Assembly (NCBI GenBank): GCA_017557265.1
Contig: JAFZAM010000112.1
Span: 1-8,544, forward strand
Source of the DNA: Oscillospiraceae bacterium
GTDB lineage: Bacteria; Bacillota; Clostridia; Oscillospirales; Oscillospiraceae
Length of the DNA: 8,544 bases
Reading direction: 5' to 3'
The notes below the pieces were generated by a model. It searched no databases and was not told where the DNA came from. It was given only the letters and a program-made list of their open reading frames with translations. Made by a program: the position numbers and the translations under genes. Of the stretch, positions 1-5,774 are shown piece by piece; the stretch's first letter is position 1, and the number at the start of each line of letters is the position of its first letter.

Positions 1-176
1 CGCTGCGAGACGAAGAGGTAGCTCCGCTCGACGAAGCGGAACGCGGCGCGCCCGCAGCACGAATAGAGATCGACCGCGCGCGTCTCGACGCCGAGCTCCG
101 CAAAGCGGTCCCGCAGGGCGTTCATCGTTGAGTTGTGTCCGCCGCCGGTGGTGGCGCTGACGATGGTGACGTTCAT
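1..176 (-). CDS. Glycolipid glycosyltransferase, MGDG synthase/UgtP-like (N-terminal 58 residues only)
   Basis: The gene starts at an ATG (176-174) and runs off the left edge of the window, so only the N-terminus is visible. The protein begins with a hydrophobic strand followed by SATTGGGHN (residues 7-15), then an amphipathic helix and a second strand ending in VDLYS. This glycine-rich loop with a following His is the signature of the N-terminal domain of monogalactosyldiacylglycerol synthase and of processive diacylglycerol beta-glucosyltransferases (UgtP/YpfP). These peripheral membrane enzymes transfer sugar from a UDP-sugar to diacylglycerol to make glycolipids and lipoteichoic-acid anchors. 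A CGGAG ribosome binding site lies 7 nt upstream of the ATG. The gene is divergent from murC with a 78-bp gap; I found no convincing promoter for it on the minus strand. MurG shares the GT-B fold, but the GGGHN loop in this context fits the glycolipid group better. The catalytic C-terminal domain is not in the window, so the sugar and acceptor cannot be judged. Confidence 0.78.
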   Translation of the reverse strand, partial: MNVTIVSATTGGGHNSTMNALRDRFAELGVETRAVDLYSCCGRAAFRFVERSYLFVSQ

Positions 177-197
177 CGAAAAGCTCCGAATAAAAGA

Positions 198-226
198 TTG
201 AAAAGAACTCTATAATGGTATATAAT
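198..226 (+). promoter_or_regulatory. Predicted sigma-70 promoter of murC
   Basis: A -35 element TTGAAA (198-203) and a perfect -10 element TATAAT (221-226) are separated by exactly 17 nt. The expected transcription start is near 233, giving a leader of about 22 nt before the murC ATG at 255, with the GGGGAGGG ribosome binding site at 241-248. A second TATAAT at 211-216 has no matching -35 at a proper distance and is probably not used. The call rests on consensus match and position only. Confidence 0.75.
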
Positions 227-254
227 AACTTGATTTGATTGGGGAGGGAAGAGC

Positions 255-1625
255 ATGACGTCTTCCGAAGGCTTCGTCAAATATATGGCTCCCGGCGCGA
301 GAGGCCATCTCGTCGGCATAGGCGGCGTATCCATGTCGCCGCTGGCCGAGGTGCTCGCCCGCCGCGGGCTCGTCATATCCGGCTCCGACATGCGAGAGAG
401 CGAGACTACGCGCCATCTCGCGGAGCTGGGCATAGACGTAAAGATAGGTCACGCGCCGGAGAATATCGACGGCGCGGAGTTCATAGTCAGAACGGCCGCC
501 GCCCGCGACGACAACGTCGAGATAGCCGAGGCGCGCCGCCGCGGCATACCCGTCTTCGAGCGGGCCGAGGCCTGGGGCGCAATCATGCGCGAATACAAAA
601 ACGCGATCTGCATCTCCGGCACGCACGGCAAGACGACCACGACCAGCATGGTCACGCATATCCTCATGGCCGCGCAGAAGGACCCGACCGTCATGATAGG
701 GGGGACGCTGCCCCTCCTGCATTCGTGCTACAGAGTCGGCCACGGCGAGACCATTGTACTTGAATCCTGCGAATATTACAACTCCTTCCACAGCTTTTTC
801 CCGACCGTCGCGGTCGTGCTGAACGTCGACGAGGACCACCTCGATTTCTTCAAGGACATCGAGGACATAAAGCGCTCGTTCCGCAAATTCTGCGAGATGA
901 CCCCGCCCGACGGGACGGTCGTCTATAACGCCGACGACGCGAACACCGTCTCCGCCCTCGCGGGCATAGACCGCAGGACCATTACCTTCGGCCTCAAAGA
1001 GACCGCCGACGTCCGCGCCGTCGATATAGAACTCGGCAGGGAGACCTCCTTCACCGTCGTCTGCAAGGGCGTGGAGTTCTGCCGCCTGAAGCTCCGCCTG
1101 ACCGGCCTTCACAACGTAAAGAACGCGCTCGCCGCCATCGCCGTCGCGATATGCGGGCATATCCCCGGCTCTGCCGTCGTCGAGGGGCTGACGGCCTTCT
1201 CCGGAGCCGACCGCCGCCTCCAGTTCAAGGGAAAGATAAACGGCGCGGACATCTACGACGACTACGCCCACAATCCCGGCGAGCTCGACGCGCTCTTCGC
1301 CGCCGTGGCGCAGATGGGCTACAAGCGCGTCGTCTGCGCCTTCCAGCCGCATACGTACTCGCGCACGAAGCTCCTCATGGAGGACTTCGTAAAGCAGCTC
1401 TCCAAGCCGGACGTGCTCGTGCTCGCGGAGATATACGCCGCGCGCGAGACCAACACCTTCGGCATCAGCTCGCGCGACCTGCAGGCGAGGCTCCCCGGCT
1501 CGGAGTACTGCGCCGACCTCGGCGAGCTGGAGGCGAAGCTGCGCGAGATAGCCTCCCCCGGCGACATCGTCCTGACCGTCGGCGCGGGCGACGTATACAG
1601 AGTCGGCGAGAAGCTGGCAGAGTAA
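255..1625 (+). CDS. murC: UDP-N-acetylmuramate--L-alanine ligase
   Basis: This 456-residue protein, the usual MurC length, catalyses ATP-dependent addition of L-alanine to UDP-MurNAc, the first step of peptidoglycan stem-peptide synthesis, in the cytoplasm. Seen in order: the N-terminal UDP-binding loop GIGGVSMS (21-28), the ATP-binding P-loop GTHGKTTTTS (122-131), the ESCEY segment typical of many clostridial MurC proteins (170-174), NVDEDHLDFF (190-199), GLHNVKNALAA (284-294), FSGADRRLQFKG (315-326), DDYAHNPGEL (335-344), FQPHTYSRTK (363-372) and GAGDVYRVGE (443-452). These separate it from MurD/E/F and from the recycling ligase Mpl. The ATG is preceded by GGGGAGGG at 241-248. One oddity is Asn340 where most MurC proteins have the second His of the DDYxHHP motif. 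The gene stands apart from any division/cell-wall cluster and sits divergent to a glycolipid glycosyltransferase, so both neighbours serve the envelope. A hairpin follows its stop closely. Confidence 0.96.
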   Translation: MTSSEGFVKYMAPGARGHLVGIGGVSMSPLAEVLARRGLVISGSDMRESETTRHLAELGIDVKIGHAPENIDGAEFIVRTAAARDDNVEIAEARRRGIPVFERAEAWGAIMREYKNAICISGTHGKTTTTSMVTHILMAAQKDPTVMIGGTLPLLHSCYRVGHGETIVLESCEYYNSFHSFFPTVAVVLNVDEDHLDFFKDIEDIKRSFRKFCEMTPPDGTVVYNADDANTVSALAGIDRRTITFGLKETADVRAVDIELGRETSFTVVCKGVEFCRLKLRLTGLHNVKNALAAIAVAICGHIPGSAVVEGLTAFSGADRRLQFKGKINGADIYDDYAHNPGELDALFAAVAQMGYKRVVCAFQPHTYSRTKLLMEDFVKQLSKPDVLVLAEIYAARETNTFGISSRDLQARLPGSEYCADLGELEAKLREIASPGDIVLTVGAGDVYRVGEKLAE

Positions 1626-1629
1626 ACCG

Positions 1630-1658
1630 AAGGCAGGTCCCGCCGGACCTGCCTTTAT
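1630..1658 (+). terminator. GC-rich hairpin after murC, possible weak intrinsic terminator
   Basis: An 11-bp perfect stem (arms 1630-1640 and 1645-1655) with a 4-nt CGCC loop begins 5 nt after the murC stop. Only a short TTTAT follows, so it has the stem but not the U-tract of an efficient intrinsic terminator. It may give partial termination or protect the murC 3' end, reducing read-through into the hydratase gene that starts 21 nt later. No separate promoter fits in the 53-bp gap, so that gene probably depends on read-through. Confidence 0.5.
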
Positions 1659-1678
1659 GATAAGAAAGAGGTATAGAC

Positions 1679-2098
1679 ATGGCATACGAGCTCAAATACA
1701 TAACCGAATTCGAAGTCGGCCAGAAGGGCACCTTCACCAAGACGATAACCGAGGCGGACGTCCTCATGTTCGGCGCCGTCTCCGGCGACCTGAACCCCGT
1801 GCATTTCGACCACGAGTACGCCAAGACGACCATGTTCGGGAAGAACATCGCCCACGGCGGTATCTGCGTCGGTCTGCTGAGCGCCGCCGGCGCGCAGTTT
1901 ACGGGGCAGGGCTCCATCTTCGTAAAATGCGAGTACTTCTTCGCCGCGCCCGTCTATATAGGCGACACCGTGACCGCGACGATGGAGATAGCGGACATCA
2001 ACTACGAAAAGAAGAACATGCACTTCCACGCCTACTGCAAAAATCAGGACGGCGTTACCGTCCTCGACGGCAAGGCGACGGTCAAGTTCATCGTCTGA
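1679..2098 (+). CDS. MaoC/PhaJ-type hotdog dehydratase ((R)-specific enoyl-CoA hydratase family)
   Basis: This 139-residue single-hotdog protein matches the small MaoC dehydratase family, which includes (R)-specific enoyl-CoA hydratases (PhaJ). Those enzymes interconvert trans-2-enoyl-CoA and (R)-3-hydroxyacyl-CoA. The hydratase signature SGDLNPVH lies at 35-42; Asp37 and His42 have the five-residue spacing of the catalytic Asp/His pair in PhaJ. The conserved helix follows as AHGGICVGLLSA (58-69), and the C-terminal half has the antiparallel strands expected of the fold, ending VKFIV. The length fits the family, and it would act as a dimer in the cytoplasm. An AGAAAGAGG ribosome binding site (1662-1670) lies 8 nt before the ATG. 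The gene follows murC by 53 bp and is closed by a strong terminator. No polyhydroxyalkanoate or beta-oxidation gene is nearby, so the physiological substrate is unknown. Thioesterase activity is less likely given the intact Asp/His motif. Confidence 0.88.
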   Translation: MAYELKYITEFEVGQKGTFTKTITEADVLMFGAVSGDLNPVHFDHEYAKTTMFGKNIAHGGICVGLLSAAGAQFTGQGSIFVKCEYFFAAPVYIGDTVTATMEIADINYEKKNMHFHAYCKNQDGVTVLDGKATVKFIV

Positions 2099-2110
2099 GA
2101 AGATAAACCG

Positions 2111-2151
2111 CGGCCCCTCTTCCGAACGCGGAAGAGGGGCCGTCTTTTTTT
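2111..2151 (+). terminator. Strong Rho-independent terminator between convergent transcripts
   Basis: A 13-bp perfect GC-rich stem (arms 2111-2123 and 2130-2142) with the 6-nt loop GAACGC is followed by TC and seven T residues (2143-2151). It starts 12 nt after the hydratase stop and ends 2 nt before the cysK-like stop on the opposite strand. It ends the murC-hydratase transcript. On the minus strand the same stem is followed only by a weak TTTATCTTCTC tract, so it may also slow or end the rnf-cysK transcript, though less efficiently. Confidence 0.93.
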
Positions 2152-2153
2152 GA

Positions 2154-3083
2154 TTAGTCAAAGAGGGGAGTCGAGTAGTACCGCTCCGCCGTGTCGGGCA
2201 GAAGGGTCACGACCGTCTTGCCCGGGCCGAGCTTTTTCGCCAGCGCGAGAGCCGCGACCATGTTCGAGCCGCCCGTTATCCCGCAGGCGAGCCCCTCCTT
2301 CCGCGCGAGCGCCTTCGCCGCGGCGATGGCGTCCTCGTCTTTCACGACGTAGGTGTCGTTATAGACGCGCGTGTTGAGGTTCGCGGGTATGAGCCCGTCG
2401 CCTATGCCCATCTGCAGGTGGGAGCCTATGCTCCCGCCGGAGAGGATGGCGGCGCTCTCGGGCTCGACGGCCCATATGACGATATCGGGATTGGCCTCGC
2501 GGAGGACCTCGCCTATGCCGGAGAGGGTCCCACCCGTGCCTATGCCGGAGCAAAAGCCGTCTATGCGCAGTCCCTCCGCCTGCTCGAGTATCTCGCGGGC
2601 GGTCGTACGGCGCTGTATCTCGGGGTTCGCGGGGTTAACAAACTGCTGCGGTATCCAGACTCTCGGGTCCTCCTCCTGCATGCGCAGGGCGGTCCGCAGG
2701 CACTCGTCTATGGCCTCGCCTATGTTGCCCGCGTCGTGCACGAGGACGACGCGCGCGCCGTAGAGCTCGACGAGCTTGCGCCTTTCCGGGGAGACGCTGT
2801 CGGGCATGATTATGACGGCCTCGTAGCCGCGCACCGCGGCGGTGAGGGCAAGCCCCACGCCCTGATTGCCGCTCGTCGGCTCGACGATGACGCTGTCCGG
2901 GCGGAGCACGCCGCGCTTTTCGGCGTCGAGTATCATCCCGTACGCCGTGCGCGTCTTGACTGAGCCGCCGACGTTGAGCGCCTCGAACTTGACGAGTATC
3001 CGGGCGCAGTCCGGCCCCGTCAGGCGATTGAGCCTGACGAGCGGGGTCGAGCCTATCGCGTCGAGAATGCTGTCACAGATCAT
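2154..3083 (-). CDS. cysK: Cysteine synthase family PLP enzyme (O-acetylserine sulfhydrylase-like)
   Basis: This 309-residue fold-type II PLP enzyme has the length of O-acetylserine sulfhydrylase, which makes cysteine from O-acetylserine and sulfide. Lys43 in GGSVKTR (39-45) is the expected Schiff-base lysine; EPTSGNQGVGLA (68-79) is the substrate loop; GTGGT (182-186) is the phosphate-binding loop; NPANPEIQRRTT (150-161) and LLPDTAERYYSTPLF (294-308) are typical of CysK. Several residues differ from classical CysK: SVKTR instead of SVKDR, SGNQG instead of SGNTG, and GGSNM (271-275) near the PLP nitrogen where SSGAA is usual. It therefore belongs to a divergent branch, and another amino-acid substrate such as O-phosphoserine, or beta-synthase/lyase chemistry, is possible. 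The ATG lies 2 nt after the rnfB stop, with AAGGA 9 nt upstream inside the rnfB end, so it is the last gene of the rnf operon and probably translationally coupled. No serine acetyltransferase gene is present in the window. Family assignment is firm; the symbol is provisional. Confidence 0.85.
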   Translation of the reverse strand: MICDSILDAIGSTPLVRLNRLTGPDCARILVKFEALNVGGSVKTRTAYGMILDAEKRGVLRPDSVIVEPTSGNQGVGLALTAAVRGYEAVIIMPDSVSPERRKLVELYGARVVLVHDAGNIGEAIDECLRTALRMQEEDPRVWIPQQFVNPANPEIQRRTTAREILEQAEGLRIDGFCSGIGTGGTLSGIGEVLREANPDIVIWAVEPESAAILSGGSIGSHLQMGIGDGLIPANLNTRVYNDTYVVKDEDAIAAAKALARKEGLACGITGGSNMVAALALAKKLGPGKTVVTLLPDTAERYYSTPLFD

Positions 3084-3085
3084 TT

Positions 3086-3886
3086 TCAGATGTCCTTAAC
3101 GAGTTTTCTCGGGCAGTTGAGCACGCAGGTCATGCAGTGCTTGCACTTGGCCGTGTCGACGTGCGCGACGTTGTTGACCACGGTGATCGCGCCGTTGGGG
3201 CAGTTGCGCTCGCAGGCGCGGCAGCCTATGCAGCCGGACATGCAGAACTTGCGTATGACGCCGCCCTTGTCCTGGTTGCGGCACGGAACGAGGATGTGCG
3301 CCGTCACCGGGACCATCTCTATTATATGCTTCGGGCAGGTCCTGGAGCACATCGAGCAGCCCGTGCACTTGTTCCTGTCGACCTTCGCGACGCCGTTTAC
3401 GATGTGTATCGCGTCAAACTTGCAGGCCGCTACGCACGAGCCGTAGCCGAGGCAGCCGTACTGGCACGTCAGCGGGCCGCCGCCCGTCGAGTTGGAGACG
3501 GAGAAGCAGTCCGTGAGGCCGGAATACTGATATTTCTTCTCGGCGTTGTTGCCGCCGGAGCAGTGCACGAAGGCGATGAGCGGGACGACCTCGGCCGCCT
3601 CGACGCCCATTATGTCGGCGATGGCCGCCGCGGCCTTCTGGCCGCCGGAGGTGCAGAGGTTGGTCGCGGCGCCGTCCTTGACTATGGCCTCGGCGTAGCC
3701 GGAGCAGCCCGCGTAGCCGCAGCCGCCGCAGTTGGCCCCGGGCAGGGCCTCGGTTATCTTCTCTATGCGCTCGTCGACCTCGACGTGGAACACGCGCGAA
3801 GCTATGCCGAGCAGCAGCCCGAAGAGAGCGCCGAGCACGCCCAGCACGCCGAGCGCGTAGAGGATGTTCATGGTTCCCTGATCCAT
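3086..3886 (-). CDS. rnfB: Rnf complex subunit B, iron-sulfur protein
   Basis: RnfB, 266 residues, is the cytoplasmic-facing iron-sulfur subunit thought to accept electrons from reduced ferredoxin and pass them into the Rnf complex. A hydrophobic anchor helix spans about 7-30. A 4Fe-4S domain follows with NCGGCGYAGC (Cys53, 56, 61) and Cys78. The C-terminal half carries a CX3CX5CX3C motif (Cys141, 145, 151, 155) and three ferredoxin-type CxxCxxCxxxCP motifs (Cys174-184, 219-229, 248-258). The full set implies at least five clusters, more than in proteobacterial RsxB and as expected of clostridial-type RnfB. In the first ferredoxin motif the residue after the last Cys is Lys instead of Pro. 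Extra cysteines occur at 109, 127, 202 and 215. The ATG at 3886 is chosen because AGGAGGG lies 7 nt upstream; an internal Met6 has no such site. It is 16 nt downstream of rnfA and 2 nt upstream of the cysK-like gene. Confidence 0.96.
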   Translation of the reverse strand: MDQGTMNILYALGVLGVLGALFGLLLGIASRVFHVEVDERIEKITEALPGANCGGCGYAGCSGYAEAIVKDGAATNLCTSGGQKAAAAIADIMGVEAAEVVPLIAFVHCSGGNNAEKKYQYSGLTDCFSVSNSTGGGPLTCQYGCLGYGSCVAACKFDAIHIVNGVAKVDRNKCTGCSMCSRTCPKHIIEMVPVTAHILVPCRNQDKGGVIRKFCMSGCIGCRACERNCPNGAITVVNNVAHVDTAKCKHCMTCVLNCPRKLVKDI

Positions 3887-3902
3887 ATCTCAGCCCTCCT
3901 TC

Positions 3903-4502
3903 TCAAAAGACCTTCAGGCCCGAGAAGCCCATGAAAGCGAGGGCTATGAGGCCTGCGGAGATAAGGGCGATGGGGAAGCCCTCGAACGCCTTGGGGTAGT
4001 CGGCGTACTGATTGCGCTCGCGCACGCTCGCGAAGAGCACTATCGCCATCAGAAAGCCCACGCCGCCCGTTATGCCGTATACGACGGACTGGATGAAGCC
4101 GTAGCCGTTTTGCGTGTTGAGCAGCGCGACGCCGAGGACGGCGCAGTTGGTCGTTATGAGCGGGAGATATATGCCCAGCGCCGTATAGAGCGAGGGCACG
4201 GACTTGCGCAGGAACATCTCCACGAGCTGCACCAGCGCCGCGATGACGAGGATATAGGCCAGCGTCTGCATGTATTCCAGATGCAGCGCGACGAGAAGGT
4301 ACCTGTTGACGACCCAGCATATCGCGCTCGCGAGGCCCATGACAAAGATGACGGCGAAGCCCATGCCGAGCGCCGTGTCCATCTTTTTGGAGACGCCCAT
4401 GAACGGGCAGATGCCGAGGAACTTGACGAGGATGAAGTTTTCGATGAGGATGGCGCCGAGCGCTATCGAGAGGATGGAGGTGAAGCCGAGACCGTTACTC
4501 AT
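3903..4502 (-). CDS. rnfA: Rnf complex subunit A, integral membrane protein
   Basis: RnfA, 199 residues, is one of two homologous six-helix membrane subunits (with RnfE) that carry electrons across the membrane and are linked to ion translocation. The protein is almost wholly hydrophobic with six predictable helices. Two inverted-repeat signatures are intact: KFLGICPFMGVS (27-38, Cys32) and LPLITTNCAVLG (113-124, Cys120). In the family these cysteines, together with those of RnfE, are placed at a membrane-embedded [2Fe-2S] cluster at the subunit interface. The length matches E. coli RsxA and clostridial RnfA. The ATG lies inside the end of rnfE, giving an 8-nt overlap, and AGAGGAGG stands 9 nt upstream, so translation of the pair is probably coupled. 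I see no abnormal feature. Confidence 0.97.
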   Translation of the reverse strand: MSNGLGFTSILSIALGAILIENFILVKFLGICPFMGVSKKMDTALGMGFAVIFVMGLASAICWVVNRYLLVALHLEYMQTLAYILVIAALVQLVEMFLRKSVPSLYTALGIYLPLITTNCAVLGVALLNTQNGYGFIQSVVYGITGGVGFLMAIVLFASVRERNQYADYPKAFEGFPIALISAGLIALAFMGFSGLKVF

Positions 4503-5226
4503 CGGATCCGCCCTCCTCTCCGTGCGCGGCGTCGAGCGCGGCTATGACGCTGAGCTTGCCCGCGCGTATCTCCTTGTTGTGTTTTCTGTTCGTGATGCCC
4601 TGCACTATCGCGATGAGCGTGCCGAGCGTGAGGAAGCCGCCGAAGGGCAGGACCATCAGCAGCGCGCCGTACTGCGCCGGGAAAATGCGTATGCCGCTGC
4701 CGGAGCCGTCGGTCACGAAGCGGACGCCCGCCTCGCCGACGTCGATGAGGCCGCCGCCGAAGGTGCCCTTGCCGATGAATTCGCGGATGACGCACATCAC
4801 TATCAGCACGAGCGTGTAGCCGAGGCCCTGGAATATGCCGTCGAGCGCGGAGGCGCCGACGCCGTTTTTCGAGGCGAAGGATTCCGCGCGCCCGATGATG
4901 ATGCAGTTTACGACGATGAGCGGGATGAAGACGCCAAGCGACTTGCTCAGCGCCGGGATATAGGCCTGCAGCAGCAGGTCGACTATCGTGACGAACGCCG
5001 CTATGACGACGACGAAGACCGCGATGCGTATGTTCGGGGGGATGACCTTGCGCAGTATCGAGATGACGATATTGCAGCAGGTGAGGATGATCATGACGGA
5101 AAGGCCCATGCCGACGCCGTTGAAGAGGGACGTCGTTATCGCCATGCACGAGCACATGCCGAGCAGCTGCACGAGGACGGGGTTCTGCCTTATGACGCCG
5201 TCGGTGAAGAGCTTCTTGACGCTCAC
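4495..5226 (-). CDS. rnfE: Rnf complex subunit E, integral membrane protein
   Basis: RnfE, 243 residues, is the paralogue and partner of RnfA in the membrane core of the Rnf complex. Conserved segments are NPVLVQLLGMCSCMAITTS (15-33, Cys25 and Cys27) and IPLIVVNCIIIGRAESFA (101-118, Cys108), which supply the likely [2Fe-2S] ligands. Six hydrophobic helices are predictable. The last 25-30 residues are charged and end in an acidic tail (HGEEGGSDE), slightly longer than in E. coli RsxE. The start is a GTG (5226-5224) overlapping the rnfG stop TGA by 4 nt as GTGA. A strong AGAGGAGG site lies 9 nt upstream, and MSVKKLFTDGVIRQNP is a normal RnfE N-terminus, so GTG is well supported. The stop overlaps rnfA by 8 nt. 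Confidence 0.96.
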   Translation of the reverse strand: MSVKKLFTDGVIRQNPVLVQLLGMCSCMAITTSLFNGVGMGLSVMIILTCCNIVISILRKVIPPNIRIAVFVVVIAAFVTIVDLLLQAYIPALSKSLGVFIPLIVVNCIIIGRAESFASKNGVGASALDGIFQGLGYTLVLIVMCVIREFIGKGTFGGGLIDVGEAGVRFVTDGSGSGIRIFPAQYGALLMVLPFGGFLTLGTLIAIVQGITNRKHNKEIRAGKLSVIAALDAAHGEEGGSDE

Positions 5227-5774
5227 TTGCCCTCGCCTCCTCTCACGTATTCGGCCGCCGCGAGCGCGGCGTTGACTCCGCGGGTGACGGCTCTGGAGGT
5301 GACGGTCGCGCCGGTCAGCGCGTCGATGTCTCCGCCGTCCTTCTTGAGCCTGGCTTCGTCTTTGCCGACGTACTGCGCGCGGAATTCCGGCTTGGAGGCG
5401 TTGCTGCCGAGACCGGAGGTCTCGCTCATGGAGACTATGGAGACGCCGGTCACCCTGCCGTCGGCGCCGACGCCGACCATCATGTCTATCTCGCCGCCGA
5501 AGCCGGAGGGGACGACCTCGACGACGTAGCCGCCGCCGGCCTCCCAGACGCCCGCGACGAGCGCGTCGCCGCCGCCGTATTCGACCTGCTTATAGCCGTC
5601 GGCGGGCAGGACCTCGCGCATGGCGGCGTCCGTGCTCTCGGCCTTGAAGGCGGCGATGCGGTCCTTCGTGACGTAGTTGACGAGCCCGAGAAGGCCGGAC
5701 ATGACCGCCGTCACGAGAAAGAGCGTCAGGATAAGGACGCCTATGGAAGCGGGCTTTTTCTTCGCCTTTTCCAT
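5223..5774 (-). CDS. rnfG: Rnf complex subunit G, FMN-binding protein
   Basis: RnfG, 183 residues, has one N-terminal membrane helix (about 10-36) followed by an extracytoplasmic FMN-binding domain. In the family FMN is bound covalently through a phosphoester to a threonine by the flavin transferase ApbE. The motif is seen as DALTGATVTSRAV (151-163), with Thr157 the predicted attachment residue. Upstream, a short conserved GLGSNASKPEF region (121-131) precedes it, as in other RnfG proteins. The ATG at 5774 is preferred because AAAGGAGG lies 7 nt upstream, and its first base is the last base of the rnfD stop (TGATG). The reading frame is open a further 282 codons upstream, but that part lies antiphase within rnfD and is not coding. 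No apbE gene lies in the window, so flavinylation must depend on a gene elsewhere. Confidence 0.95.
   Translation of the reverse strand: MEKAKKKPASIGVLILTLFLVTAVMSGLLGLVNYVTKDRIAAFKAESTDAAMREVLPADGYKQVEYGGGDALVAGVWEAGGGYVVEVVPSGFGGEIDMMVGVGADGRVTGVSIVSMSETSGLGSNASKPEFRAQYVGKDEARLKKDGGDIDALTGATVTSRAVTRGVNAALAAAEYVRGGEGK
5236..5243 (-). promoter_or_regulatory. Ribosome binding site deciding the GTG start of rnfE
   Basis: AGAGGAGG on the minus strand lies 9 nt before the GTG at 5226-5224, within the last codons of rnfG. No in-frame ATG stands near enough to use this site; the first internal Met is residue 24, inside the first conserved segment. This fixes the start and suggests stop-restart coupling with rnfG. 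Confidence 0.8.

Noticed and set aside
210..1685. A 491-codon open frame antisense to murC
   Set aside because: Same composition bias. It would cover the murC promoter and the whole of a well-conserved gene and has no family resemblance.
4270..5529. A 419-codon open frame antisense to rnfA, rnfE and rnfG
   Set aside because: It crosses three real genes, is rich in Asp/Glu/Arg repeats from reverse reading of hydrophobic membrane-protein codons, and shows no domain.
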